64,000 nt of DNA from JBBQZO01 sp038207625. GTDB lineage: Bacteria; Pseudomonadota; Gammaproteobacteria; Burkholderiales; Burkholderiaceae_D. The translations under genes and the position numbers were made by a program. Under the pieces are notes generated by a model that saw only the letters and a list, made by a program, of their open reading frames with translations, made no database searches and was not told the origin of the DNA. Shown piece after piece: positions 8,844 through 17,273 of this stretch; positions within the stretch are counted from its first letter, which is position 1; every line of letters starts with the position of its first letter. The stretch spans positions 62,001-126,000 of the forward strand of contig JBBQZO010000001.1 in NCBI GenBank assembly GCA_038207625.1. The letters are read 5' to 3'.

Positions 8844-9221
8844 TTAGCGCTGGCCGCGCCACGGGCGCGCGCCGCCGTACATGTGCAGGTGCAGGTGGTA
8901 CACCTCCTGCCCGCCGTCCGGTCCGCTGTTGATCAAGGTCTTGTAACCACCATGCGGCGTGCCGTCGGCATCGATGGTGACGGCGCAACCGTGTTCTTGC
9001 GCCAGCTTGGGCACCAGCGCCAGCATCTTGCCCAGCATCGTCAGGTGCGCCTCGGTGCAGTCCGACAGTGTGGACACGTGGATTTTCGGTATCACCAACA
9101 GGTGCACTGGCGCCGCCGGGTTGATGTCCTTGAACGCGAGCAAGTCATCGTCCTCGTAGACGATGGTCGACGGAATCTGTTTCGCGGCGATTTTGCAGAA
9201 GATGCAGTTTGGCACGGTCAC
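8844..9221 (-). CDS. hinT: HIT-family purine nucleoside phosphoramidase (HinT type)
   Basis: A 125-residue HIT hydrolase, expected to split AMP-N phosphoramidates such as adenylated lysine. The catalytic histidine triad is plain as HLHLHMYG near the C-terminus, and the N-terminal CIFCKI cysteines and the DINPAAPVHLLVIPK strand are family-typical. The start overlaps the hisE stop by 4 bases, so it is translated as part of the histidine operon. This hisE-hinT-tat order is familiar in Burkholderiales. Confidence 0.93.
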   Translation of the reverse strand: MTVPNCIFCKIAAKQIPSTIVYEDDDLLAFKDINPAAPVHLLVIPKIHVSTLSDCTEAHLTMLGKMLALVPKLAQEHGCAVTIDADGTPHGGYKTLINSGPDGGQEVYHLHLHMYGGARPWRGQR

Positions 9222-9598
9222 TCCGGTGTGTGTGTGTGGTTATGCCCGCTGGGAAACAGCGGATCGACGCGCGCGCGCTTCTCGGCGATGCCGGAGACGC
9301 CTTCGCGGCGCGCCAGCTCGTCGAGCACCTGTTGCGGACTGAGGTCGAACTGGGCCAGCAGCACCAGCGAGTGGAACCACAGGTCGGCCACTTCATACAG
9401 CACCTTGGCGGTGTCGCCGTCGATGCGCGCGTCTTTCGCCGCCATCACCGTTTCGGTCGCTTCCTCGCCGATTTTTTTCAGGATTGCGTCGTCGCCCTTG
9501 GCGAACAGGCGCGCCACGTAGGAGCTGGCGGTGTCGCCGCCGTTGGCCGGCTTGCGCGATTCGATCACCGCGGCCAGCCTTTGCAAAGTTTCGCTCAT
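9218..9598 (-). CDS. hisE: Phosphoribosyl-ATP pyrophosphatase
   Basis: A 126-residue enzyme for histidine step 2, hydrolysing PR-ATP to PR-AMP and pyrophosphate. The MazG-like helical core is visible with GEEATETVMAAK and EVADLWFHSLVLL, whose acidic residues bind metal. The ATG at 9598 overlaps the hisI stop (ATGA), which decides the start. HisE and HisI are separate proteins here, not the fused HisIE of enterobacteria. The C-terminus carries a short His/Thr-rich tail (GHNHTHTPE). Confidence 0.95.
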   Translation of the reverse strand: MSETLQRLAAVIESRKPANGGDTASSYVARLFAKGDDAILKKIGEEATETVMAAKDARIDGDTAKVLYEVADLWFHSLVLLAQFDLSPQQVLDELARREGVSGIAEKRARVDPLFPSGHNHTHTPE

Positions 9599-10038
9599 TT
9601 CGGTTTTTTCTTCGTATTGGTATAAATCGTTTCCGGGTCTTTCAACACCGGCTCGGTGATCTGCCAGTCGCCGTTCTTGACGCCGCCGTCGAATTTCTGG
9701 AAAAAGCACGAGTGGCGCCCCGTGTGACAGGCGATGCCGCCGTGCTGCTCGATCTTCAGCAGCACCACGTCCTCGTCGCAGTCGAGACGGATCTCCAGCA
9801 CTTTCTGGATGTGGCCGGACTCTTCGCCCTTGTGCCAGATCTTCTTGCGCGAACGGCTCCAGTACACCGCCTCGCCCAGTTCGACCGTCTTGGCCAGCGC
9901 GTCGCGGTTCATCCACGCGAACATCAGTACTTCGTTGCTGCCCGCTTCCTGGGCGATCACCGGCACCAGACCGTTCTCGTCCCATTTGATTTTTTTCAGC
10001 CACTTGGTGCTGGCCGAGACGCTGGTAGAAGTAGGCAT
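9595..10038 (-). CDS. hisI: Phosphoribosyl-AMP cyclohydrolase
   Basis: A 147-residue zinc enzyme for histidine step 3, opening the adenine ring of PR-AMP. The metal-binding cysteines appear in LDCDED and CHTGRHSC, and the substrate-binding AVYWSRSRKKIWHKGEESGH block is intact. It is translationally coupled to hisE through a 4-base overlap and follows hisF after 27 bases. The C-terminal extension (PVLKDPETIYTNTKKKPK) is Lys-rich. Confidence 0.95.
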   Translation of the reverse strand: MPTSTSVSASTKWLKKIKWDENGLVPVIAQEAGSNEVLMFAWMNRDALAKTVELGEAVYWSRSRKKIWHKGEESGHIQKVLEIRLDCDEDVVLLKIEQHGGIACHTGRHSCFFQKFDGGVKNGDWQITEPVLKDPETIYTNTKKKPK

Positions 10039-10065
10039 GCTATGTTCCTGTCCGTAAAATCGACA

Positions 10066-10827
10066 TCAAACCAACCGCATCGGAATACCCTGTTGCGCCA
10101 TGAACCGCTTGGCTTCCTGCACCGTGTGCTGGCCGTAGTGGAAAATGCTGGCGGCCAGCACCGCATCGGCACGGCCTATCTTGATCCCATCGGCCAGGTC
10201 TTGCAAGGTGCCCACGCCACCGGAGGCGATCACGGGAATGCCGACCGCGTCCGACACGCCGCGCGTCAGTCCCAGGTCAAAGCCGACCTTGGTGCCGTCG
10301 CGGTCCATGCTGGTGAGCAGAATCTCGCCGGCGCCCATCGCTTCCATTTTACGCGCCCAGTCGAAGGCATCAAGTCCTGTTGCGTTGCGCCCGCCATGGG
10401 TGAACACTTCCCACTTGCCGGGCGACGTCTGCTTGGCGTCGATGGCCACCACGATGCACTGCGAGCCGTGCTTTTGCGAGGCGTCGAACACCAGTTGCGG
10501 ATTGGTCACGGCCGAGGTGTTCAGGCTGACCTTGTCGGCGCCGGCGTTGAGCAGACGACGCACATCGTCGACCACGCGTACGCCGCCACCGACGGTGAGC
10601 GGAATGAACACTTGCGAGGCGACCGCCTCGATGATGTGCAAGATCAGGTCGCGTCCGTCGGAAGACGCCGTGATGTCGAGAAAGGTCAGCTCGTCGGCGC
10701 CCTGCTCGTCGTAGCGGCGCGCGATCTCGACCGGGTCGCCGGCGTCGCGCAGCTCGGTGAAGTTGACGCCTTTAACGACGCGTCCGTTGGTCACGTCCAG
10801 GCAGGGGATGATGCGTTTGGCTAGCAT
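10066..10827 (-). CDS. hisF: Imidazole glycerol phosphate synthase, cyclase subunit
   Basis: A 253-residue (beta/alpha)8 barrel that joins ammonia from HisH to PRFAR, giving IGP and AICAR. The catalytic aspartates lie in RIIPCLDVTNGRVVKG (Asp11) and VVAIDAKQTS, and the phosphate-binding ASGGVGTLQDL loop is present. Length and ends match the family. It follows hisA after 12 bases and partners HisH, encoded just upstream. Confidence 0.97.
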   Translation of the reverse strand: MLAKRIIPCLDVTNGRVVKGVNFTELRDAGDPVEIARRYDEQGADELTFLDITASSDGRDLILHIIEAVASQVFIPLTVGGGVRVVDDVRRLLNAGADKVSLNTSAVTNPQLVFDASQKHGSQCIVVAIDAKQTSPGKWEVFTHGGRNATGLDAFDWARKMEAMGAGEILLTSMDRDGTKVGFDLGLTRGVSDAVGIPVIASGGVGTLQDLADGIKIGRADAVLAASIFHYGQHTVQEAKRFMAQQGIPMRLV

Positions 10828-10839
10828 GGGTTGGTCCGT

Positions 10840-11619
10840 TTATTGGGCGTCGGCGACGTCGCTGAGCTCATCGGCGCGCACTTGCGCGGTGGCCAGGTCG
10901 ATCGTGCCTTCGTAGATCGAGCGTCCGCAGATGACGCCTTCGATGCCCTCTTCCTGCACCGCGCACAGCGCTTCGACATCGCCCAGGTTATGCAGGCCGC
11001 CCGACGCGATCACGGGAATCTTGATCGCCTGGGCCAGCTTGACGGTGGCGTCGATATTAATGCCGCCCATCATGCCGTCGCGCCCGATGTCGGTGTAGAT
11101 GATCGATTCGACGCCATACGCTTCGAATTTCTTGGCCAGGTCGATCACTTCGTGGCCGGACAACTTGCTCCAGCCGTCTGTTGCGACCTTGCCGTCCTTG
11201 GCGTCCAGGCCGACGATGATGTGGCCCGGGAAGGCGCCGCAGGCGTCGTGCAAAAAGCCCGGGCTCTTCACGGCGGCCGTGCCGATGATGACGTAGGTGA
11301 TGCCCGCGTCGAGGTAACGTTCGATGGTGTCGAGGTCGCGGATGCCGCCGCCCAGTTGCACGGGGATCGCGTCGATGCCGTTCTCATCGGCATACTCCTG
11401 CACCACTTTCAGGATCGCCTTGACGGCGCCCTCGTTTTTCGGCTTGCCGGCAAAAGCGCCGTTCAGGTCGACCAGATGCAGGCGGCGCGCGCCCTGCTTG
11501 AGCCAGTGCAGCGCCATCTGGGCGGGTTCTTCGGAAAAAACGGTGGCAAGTTCCATATCGCCCTGTTGGAGGCGAACGCAGTGACCGTCTTTGAGGTCGA
11601 TGGCAGGAATGAGCAGCAT
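10840..11619 (-). CDS. hisA: ProFAR isomerase (HisA)
   Basis: A 259-residue (beta/alpha)8 barrel isomerase for histidine step 4, turning ProFAR into PRFAR by an Amadori rearrangement. The general base Asp8 is in LLIPAIDLKDGHCVRL, and the second catalytic region reads IIYTDIGRDGMMGG. It is a paralogue of the neighbouring HisF barrel. The hisH stop lies 38 bases upstream. Confidence 0.97.
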   Translation of the reverse strand: MLLIPAIDLKDGHCVRLQQGDMELATVFSEEPAQMALHWLKQGARRLHLVDLNGAFAGKPKNEGAVKAILKVVQEYADENGIDAIPVQLGGGIRDLDTIERYLDAGITYVIIGTAAVKSPGFLHDACGAFPGHIIVGLDAKDGKVATDGWSKLSGHEVIDLAKKFEAYGVESIIYTDIGRDGMMGGINIDATVKLAQAIKIPVIASGGLHNLGDVEALCAVQEEGIEGVICGRSIYEGTIDLATAQVRADELSDVADAQ

Positions 11620-11657
11620 GGTCGTGGTCAGTAAAGTGAGAGGGTTGGTCGTCGAAA

Positions 11658-12296
11658 TCAGGGATTCCAGTGGACGAAATTCTTGTACAGCTGCAGGCCG
11701 GCGCCGGCACTTTTCTCCGGATGGAACTGGGTCGCGAAGATGTTTTCGCGCGCCACCGCGCAGCAGAACGGCGCGCCGTAGTCGGTCATGCCGACGCTCA
11801 GGCTGGCGTCGCCTGGCTGCACGAAGTAACTATGCACGAAGTAGAAATACGCGTCGTCCGGGATGCCGTCCCACAGCGCGTGCGGCTGGGACTGGTGCAC
11901 CTGGTTCCAGCCCATCTGCGGCACCTTGAAGCGCGAGCCGTCCGGCTGCAAGCGCCCGTCGAGCTGGAAGCGCACCACCTTGCCGGGCAAGATGCCCAGG
12001 CCGGCGCAATCGCCTTCTTCGCTGCGCTCGAACAGCATCTGCTCGCCGATGCACACGCCCAGCAGCGGACGGTTTTTGGCGGCCTTGAGCAAGGCTTCCT
12101 GCACGCCGGATTCGCGCAGACTGCGCATGCAGTCCGGCATCGCGCCCTGGCCGGGCAAGACGATCCGGTCGGCGCTATCGATGTCGGCCACCTCGCCCGA
12201 GATGACGACGTTCGCTTCCGGCGCGACCGCGCGCAGGGCCTGCGCCACGGAGCGCAGATTGCCCATGCCGTAGTCAACCACAACAATTTTATTCAT
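11658..12296 (-). CDS. hisH: Imidazole glycerol phosphate synthase, glutaminase subunit
   Basis: A 212-residue class I glutamine amidotransferase that supplies ammonia to HisF. The nucleophile elbow is LLGVCIGEQMLF, fitting the GxCxGxQ pattern (the usual Met is Glu here), and the His-Glu pair of the triad is in ATQFHPEKSAGAG. The N-terminus IVVVDYGMGNLRSV is typical. It lies between hisB and hisA. Confidence 0.96.
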   Translation of the reverse strand: MNKIVVVDYGMGNLRSVAQALRAVAPEANVVISGEVADIDSADRIVLPGQGAMPDCMRSLRESGVQEALLKAAKNRPLLGVCIGEQMLFERSEEGDCAGLGILPGKVVRFQLDGRLQPDGSRFKVPQMGWNQVHQSQPHALWDGIPDDAYFYFVHSYFVQPGDASLSVGMTDYGAPFCCAVARENIFATQFHPEKSAGAGLQLYKNFVHWNP

Positions 12297-12333
12297 AGAG
12301 TTTGTCAGCTAAGCGCTTTGCGCATCGAAGATT

Positions 12334-12924
12334 TTACAGGCAGCCCTTGGTCGACGGAATCGTGCCGGCCGCGCGCGCATCGAGTTCGGCGGCCATGCGC
12401 AAGGCGCGGCCGAAAGCCTTGAACACGGTTTCGCACTGATGGTGGGCGTTCTCGCCGCGCAGATTGTCGATATGCAGCGACACCAGCGCGTGATTGACGA
12501 AACCCTGGAAAAATTCATGCGCCAGGTCGACGTCAAAACTGCCGATCATCGAGCGCTTGAACGGAATATGGTATTCCAGACCCGGGCGCCCGGAGAAGTC
12601 GATGACCACGCGCGAGAGCGCCTCGTCCAGCGGCACGTAGGCATGGCCGTAGCGGCGGATGCCTTTCTTGTCGCCGATCGCCTGGGCCACTGCCATGCCC
12701 AGCGTGATGCCGACGTCTTCGACCGTGTGGTGGGCGTCGATATGCAGGTCGCCGACCGCCTCGATGTCCAGGTCGATCAGGCCGTGGCGCGCGATCTGGT
12801 CGAGCATGTGGTCCAGGAAGGGCACGCCGGTGTTCAGTTTCTGAACGCCTGTGCCGTCGAGGTTGATGGCGACGCGGATCTGCGTCTCATTGGTGTTGCG
12901 GGTAATTTCTGCGGTGCGGGTCAT
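12334..12924 (-). CDS. hisB: Imidazoleglycerol-phosphate dehydratase
   Basis: A 196-residue monofunctional dehydratase for histidine step 6, removing water from IGP. The two manganese-binding motifs HHTVEDVGI and ENAHHQCETVFKAFGRALRMA are both present and reflect the internal duplication of the family. There is no N-terminal phosphatase domain, so histidinol-phosphate phosphatase must be encoded elsewhere. It lies 13 bases downstream of hisC. Confidence 0.97.
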   Translation of the reverse strand: MTRTAEITRNTNETQIRVAINLDGTGVQKLNTGVPFLDHMLDQIARHGLIDLDIEAVGDLHIDAHHTVEDVGITLGMAVAQAIGDKKGIRRYGHAYVPLDEALSRVVIDFSGRPGLEYHIPFKRSMIGSFDVDLAHEFFQGFVNHALVSLHIDNLRGENAHHQCETVFKAFGRALRMAAELDARAAGTIPSTKGCL

Positions 12925-12937
12925 GAGGGAGACTCTA

Positions 12938-14035
12938 TCAATACGAAATCAGTGACGCTTTGAAGGCGTCGAAAAACGCGGAATTTTCTTCCGGGGTACT
13001 GACCGTCACGCGAAGACAATTGGTCAGCAGTGTATGCATTTTACTCATATTCTTGGCGAGTATCTTGTTGCCGAGCAGTTTTGCGTAGACGGCGTCCGAA
13101 TCAGCGACGCGCAACAACAGGAAATTGGCCGCCGACGGGAACACCTCGACGCCGTCCAGCGTGGACAGGCGCGCCACCAGCTCGGTGCGGGCCGCGCGCA
13201 GTGCCGCTGCCTGCTCATTGAGCACATCGATGTGCTCGAGCGCAAACTCGGCCGCCACCTGGGTCAGCACGTTGACGTTGTAGGGCGGGCGCACCTTGTC
13301 GAATTCGCTCAGCAGTTTCGGTGCGGCCGACATATAACCCAGCCGGATGCCGGCCAGGCCCAGCTTGGAGACGGTGCGCATCACCACCAGGTTTTCGAAC
13401 TCGGGCAGGCGGCCCATGAAGCTGGTCTGGGCGAACGGCTCGTAGGCCTCGTCAACCACCACCAGGCCCGTGTCGCCGACGGCGCGCAGGATCGCCACGA
13501 TGTCCTCGGCCGCGTACAGATTGCCGGTCGGGTTGTTCGGGTAGGCCAGGAACACCAGCGCCGGCTGGTGCTGTTTGATTGCCGCGAGCATCGCGTCCAT
13601 ATCGAGCGCAAAGTCGGCCTGCAGCGCTACGCCGACGAAGTCCATGCCGGCAAATTGCGCCGAGCGCTGGTACATCACGAAGGCCGGCACGGGCGCCAGC
13701 ACGACGGCGCGCCGGTCCTGATGCGCGCCGGCCATCGCCATCATCGAGATCAGCTCGTCGGAGCCGTTGCCCAGGATGACGTCGTAACCGGCGGGCACGC
13801 CCAGCTTGGCGCAGATCAGCTGCTTGAGCGTGGCATACGAGGCGATCGGATAGCGGTTCAGTACCGCGTCGGCCAGCCGTTCGCCCAGCTGATGGCGCAG
13901 CTGCTCGGGCAGCGGGTAGGGGTTTTCCATCGCATCGAGTTTGATGAAACCGCTCGAATCGGCCACATGGTAATTGCTGGCGCTACGTACGTCAGAACGG
14001 ATCGTATTGGCGATGAGGTTGTCGATGAAAGACAT
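12938..14035 (-). CDS. hisC: Histidinol-phosphate aminotransferase
   Basis: A 365-residue PLP enzyme for histidine step 7. Fold-type I motifs are visible: LGNGSDELI, FLAYPNNPTGNL, VVVDEAYEPF (Asp pairing with the PLP nitrogen) and TVSKLGLAGIRLGY with the Schiff-base lysine, then an Arg in LRVTVSTPEEN that would bind the substrate carboxylate. It follows the inserted methyltransferase after 29 bases and precedes hisB. Confidence 0.96.
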   Translation of the reverse strand: MSFIDNLIANTIRSDVRSASNYHVADSSGFIKLDAMENPYPLPEQLRHQLGERLADAVLNRYPIASYATLKQLICAKLGVPAGYDVILGNGSDELISMMAMAGAHQDRRAVVLAPVPAFVMYQRSAQFAGMDFVGVALQADFALDMDAMLAAIKQHQPALVFLAYPNNPTGNLYAAEDIVAILRAVGDTGLVVVDEAYEPFAQTSFMGRLPEFENLVVMRTVSKLGLAGIRLGYMSAAPKLLSEFDKVRPPYNVNVLTQVAAEFALEHIDVLNEQAAALRAARTELVARLSTLDGVEVFPSAANFLLLRVADSDAVYAKLLGNKILAKNMSKMHTLLTNCLRVTVSTPEENSAFFDAFKASLISY

Positions 14036-14064
14036 GCTACTTGCGCTCCAGGATAGTGGTCAGG

Positions 14065-15252
14065 TTAGAGAGTAACTTCGTCGGGCGCCGCGTTGGCGAC
14101 GCGCTTGCGGGTGACGGGTTTGCGCGCCACTGCCGGCGGCGCGGCGGCCACGACAGCGGCGCCCTTGCGCACGCGCGGCTTGGGCATGCTGACGGCCTTC
14201 TTTGCCGCTTTGGGATTGGCCGGCTTCGGAGCCGGCGCGACCGCAATGATTTCGGCGACCTTGCGCTTACGCGGTTTCAATGCGGGCGCAGCCGCAACTT
14301 CTTTTGCAAGCATGCGTTTGAGCGGTTTCGGTGCCGCCTCGGCCGCGACTACGTCCGCGACCCGGCGCTTGACCGGTTTCGGTGCGGGCGCTGCTGCGAC
14401 TGCCTTGGCGACCGTGCGCTTGGCCGGTTTCGCTGCGAGCGCGGCTGCGCCGTTGAGCGCGACCTTGCGCTTGGCTTTTTTCGGCAGCGCGTCGCTGGCG
14501 GCCGGTTCGGCCAGCCGGCTGGCGATCACGTCGCAATACACGGCATTGAGTTCGAAGCCGACGAAGTTGCGCCCGCAGCGCTTGGCCGCGATCGCCGTGG
14601 TGCCGCTGCCCATGAACAGGTCGAGCACCACGCCGTCCGGCGGGCAGGACGCCTTGACCATGCGCTCGATGATTTCCAGCGGCTTCTGGGTCGGATGCTC
14701 GGCCCGCTCGGGATGTTCGCGGTGCAGGCGCGACACGCTCCACAGGTCTTTCGGGTTGTAGCCCACTTCGAGCCACTTGGCGCCCACGAAGATCGAACGC
14801 GAGCGCGCCTTCTTGGTCGCCGCGTCGTACGGAATGCGCACGGCGTCGAGGTCGAAGTAGTAGTCCTTGCGCTTGGCGAAAAAACCGATCGTGTCATGCA
14901 CCGAGGTAAAGCTGCGCACGCTGCCGCCCATCGACGGCACGCGTCGGTCCCAGATGATTTCGTTCATCATCGTCATGCGTTTTTTCAGCATCACGAAGAT
15001 CTCCGGCGAAAAGCGCCAGGTCAGGAAGATGTACAGGCTGCCGTTCGGTTTCAACTTGGGCAGCGCCGCGTCGATCCACTGCTCGGTCCACAGCAAATAC
15101 GCCTCGACCGTCTGCTGGTCCGACTCGTTGCCGTAGTCCTTGCCCAGATTGTAGGGCGGGTCGGTCAGGATCAGGTCGATGGAACCGTCCGGGATGCGCG
15201 CCAGGCCGGTCAGCGCATCCTCGCAAAACACCTGATTGACCCAGTCGCTCAT
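14065..15252 (-). CDS. Orphan beta-class DNA methyltransferase with a histone-H1-like tail
   Basis: A 395-residue DNA methyltransferase, probably adenine-N6 specific and related in layout to YhdJ. The catalytic motif IV DPPY (residues 31-34) comes before the AdoMet motif DLFMGSGTT (211-219), the beta-group order, and HPTQKPLEIIERMV (186-199) precedes motif I as in YhdJ. The MTase fold ends near residue 250. The remaining 145 residues are an Ala/Lys/Pro/Val-rich tail with four tandem 17-residue repeats (275-342), resembling bacterial histone-H1-like tails. No restriction gene is nearby. It sits inside the histidine operon, overlapping hisD by 4 bases and 29 bases before hisC, so it should be co-transcribed with both. 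The recognition site is unknown. Confidence 0.85.
   Translation of the reverse strand: MSDWVNQVFCEDALTGLARIPDGSIDLILTDPPYNLGKDYGNESDQQTVEAYLLWTEQWIDAALPKLKPNGSLYIFLTWRFSPEIFVMLKKRMTMMNEIIWDRRVPSMGGSVRSFTSVHDTIGFFAKRKDYYFDLDAVRIPYDAATKKARSRSIFVGAKWLEVGYNPKDLWSVSRLHREHPERAEHPTQKPLEIIERMVKASCPPDGVVLDLFMGSGTTAIAAKRCGRNFVGFELNAVYCDVIASRLAEPAASDALPKKAKRKVALNGAAALAAKPAKRTVAKAVAAAPAPKPVKRRVADVVAAEAAPKPLKRMLAKEVAAAPALKPRKRKVAEIIAVAPAPKPANPKAAKKAVSMPKPRVRKGAAVVAAAPPAVARKPVTRKRVANAAPDEVTL
14227..14430 (-). repeat. Four tandem 51-bp repeats encoding the methyltransferase tail
   Basis: Four consecutive 17-residue units, KPAKRTVAKAVAAAPAP, KPVKRRVADVVAAEAAP, KPLKRMLAKEVAAAPAL and KPRKRKVAEIIAVAPAP, begin at residues 275, 292, 309 and 326. 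A fifth, diverged unit starts at residue 343 (KPANPKAAKK). Register is exact, so the array arose by in-frame duplication of 51 bp. Confidence 0.85.
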
Positions 15253-16571
15253 GACACCGGATTCATGCGCAGTTCAGCGCTGCGCGCGTGCGCCTGCAAG
15301 CCTTCGCCGTAGGCCAGCACGGCAGCCACTTTGCCCAGCGTCTGCGCGCCGGCTTCGGACACGTGCAGCATCGACGAACGCTTCTGAAAATCATACACGC
15401 CCAGCGGCGACGAAAAACGCGCCGTGCGCGAGGTCGGCAGCACGTGGTTCGGGCCGCAGCAATAGTCGCCCAGCGACTCGGACGAAAAACGCCCGAGGAA
15501 CATCGCGCCGGCGTGGCGGATCTGGTCAGCCCACTGCTGCGGGTTCTCGGCCGAGATTTCCAGATGCTCGGCGGCGATCATGTTGGCGATCTCGCAGGCC
15601 TCGTCCATGTCGCGCACTTTGACCAGCGCGCCACGGTCGGTGAGCGAAGTGCGGATCACGTCCTGGCGCGGCATGGTCGGCAGCAATTTGTGAATCGATG
15701 CTTCGACACGCGCGATGTAGTCCGCGTCCGGGCACAGCAAGATCGCCTGCGCCAGTTCGTCGTGCTCGGCTTGCGAGAACAAGTCCATCGCCACCCAGTC
15801 CGGGTCGGTGCTGCCGTCGCACAGCACCAGGATCTCGGACGGACCGGCGATCATGTCGATGCCAACGGTGCCGAACACGCGCCGCTTGGCGCTGGCCACG
15901 TACGCGTTGCCAGGGCCGACGATCTTGTCGACGGCGCCGATGGTGGCCGTACCGTAGGCCAGCGCGCCAACCGCCTGCGCGCCGCCGATGGTGATCACGC
16001 GCGTGACGCCAGCGATCGCCGCCGCCGCCAGCACCATCTGGTTTTTGACGCCGTCCGGGGTCGGCACCACCATGATGATTTCGCGCACGCCGGCCACCTG
16101 GGCCGGAATCGCGTTCATCAGCACCGACGACGGATAGGCCGCTTTTCCACCGGGGACGTAGATGCCGACCCGGTCCAGCGGGGTGATCTTCTGGCCCAGC
16201 ACGGTGCCGTCCGCTTCGGTGTAACTGAAGCCTTTCAGCTCGTCTTTCTGGCGTTCGTGGAAAGCGCGGATGCGCGCCGCCGCCGTGTTGAGCGCGTCGC
16301 GCTGCGCTTGCGGCAAGCCGTCCAGCGCCGCCTGCAGTTCGGCCGCGCCAATGTCGAACGCGGCCATGCTGGCGGCGCCGCCGGGAATGCGGTCGAACTT
16401 GTTGGTGTAGTCGAGCACGGCGGCGTCGCCGCGTGCTTTCACGTCTTTCAAAATACCAGCCACCGCATGCTCGATCGCTTCGTCGGTGGACGCCTCGAAC
16501 GCCAGCAGCGTATCTAAGCGTTGTTTGAAATCGGGGGCGCTGGAATCGAGCTTGCGGATCGTTATGGACAT
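15249..16571 (-). CDS. hisD: Histidinol dehydrogenase
   Basis: A 440-residue zinc enzyme that oxidises histidinol to histidine in two NAD-dependent steps. Family motifs include GRIGIYVPGGKAAYPS-like DRVGIYVPGGKAAYPSSV, GPGNAYVASAKR, AGPSEILVL and DLFSQAEHDELAQAILL, whose His/Gln side chains serve metal and catalysis. EHLEIS and the C-terminal GLQAHARSAELR are intact. It lies 18 bases downstream of hisG and overlaps the methyltransferase start by 4 bases. Confidence 0.96.
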   Translation of the reverse strand: MSITIRKLDSSAPDFKQRLDTLLAFEASTDEAIEHAVAGILKDVKARGDAAVLDYTNKFDRIPGGAASMAAFDIGAAELQAALDGLPQAQRDALNTAAARIRAFHERQKDELKGFSYTEADGTVLGQKITPLDRVGIYVPGGKAAYPSSVLMNAIPAQVAGVREIIMVVPTPDGVKNQMVLAAAAIAGVTRVITIGGAQAVGALAYGTATIGAVDKIVGPGNAYVASAKRRVFGTVGIDMIAGPSEILVLCDGSTDPDWVAMDLFSQAEHDELAQAILLCPDADYIARVEASIHKLLPTMPRQDVIRTSLTDRGALVKVRDMDEACEIANMIAAEHLEISAENPQQWADQIRHAGAMFLGRFSSESLGDYCCGPNHVLPTSRTARFSSPLGVYDFQKRSSMLHVSEAGAQTLGKVAAVLAYGEGLQAHARSAELRMNPVS

Positions 16572-16589
16572 GATGGTGGTGGCTGCTTA

Positions 16590-17261
16590 TTATTGAAGTT
16601 TGGAAGCGCGTTCAAACGCTTCAAGTATCGGTTGCAGGCGTTCGCGCTTGAGCTTCAAGGCCGCCTGGTTGACCACCAGGCGCGAGGAGATCTCCATGAT
16701 CTGCTCGACCTCGACCAGATCGTTGGCGCGCAGCGTGCTGCCGGTCGACACCAGGTCGACGATCGCATCCGACAGGCCGACCAGCGGGGCCAGCTCCATC
16801 GAACCGTACAACTTGATCAGGTCGACGTGCACACCCTTGGCGGCAAAATGCTCGCGCGCCGTTTGCACGAACTTGGTGGCCACGCGCAGACGCTGGCCCT
16901 GGCGCACCGCGTTGGCATAATCGAAGCCGGACTTGACGGCGACCGACATGCGGCAGGCCGCGATGTTCAGGTCGATCGGCTGGTACAGGCCTTCGCCGCC
17001 ATGCTCGAGCAGCACGTCCTTGCCGGCCACGCCGAAGTCGGCCGCGCCATGCTGCACGTAGGTCGGCACGTCGGTGGCGCGCACGATGATCACGCGCACG
17101 TTCGGGTCATTGGTGGCGAGGATCAGCTTGCGCGACGTCTCGGGGTTTTCCAGCACGCGGATGCCAGCCGCTTCCAGCAGCGGCATGGTGTCGTCGAAAA
17201 TGCGGCCTTTCGACAGCGCGAGGATGAGCTGGGAATTGTCAGGCATGCGAAAACCGGTCAT
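16590..17261 (-). CDS. hisG: ATP phosphoribosyltransferase, short form
   Basis: A 223-residue enzyme for the first step of histidine synthesis, joining ATP and PRPP. At this length it is the short HisG, lacking the C-terminal regulatory domain, and in known cases it needs the HisRS-like HisZ for activity and feedback control; hisZ is not in the window. LALSKGRIFDDTMPLLEAAG and the PRPP loop DLVSTGSTLRANDL are visible. An AAGAAG stretch precedes the ATG at 17261; a second in-frame ATG at 17246 (MPDNSQ) is possible. murA ends 12 bases upstream. Confidence 0.95.
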   Translation of the reverse strand: MTGFRMPDNSQLILALSKGRIFDDTMPLLEAAGIRVLENPETSRKLILATNDPNVRVIIVRATDVPTYVQHGAADFGVAGKDVLLEHGGEGLYQPIDLNIAACRMSVAVKSGFDYANAVRQGQRLRVATKFVQTAREHFAAKGVHVDLIKLYGSMELAPLVGLSDAIVDLVSTGSTLRANDLVEVEQIMEISSRLVVNQAALKLKRERLQPILEAFERASKLQ

Positions 17262-17273
17262 GATGGATTCTTC

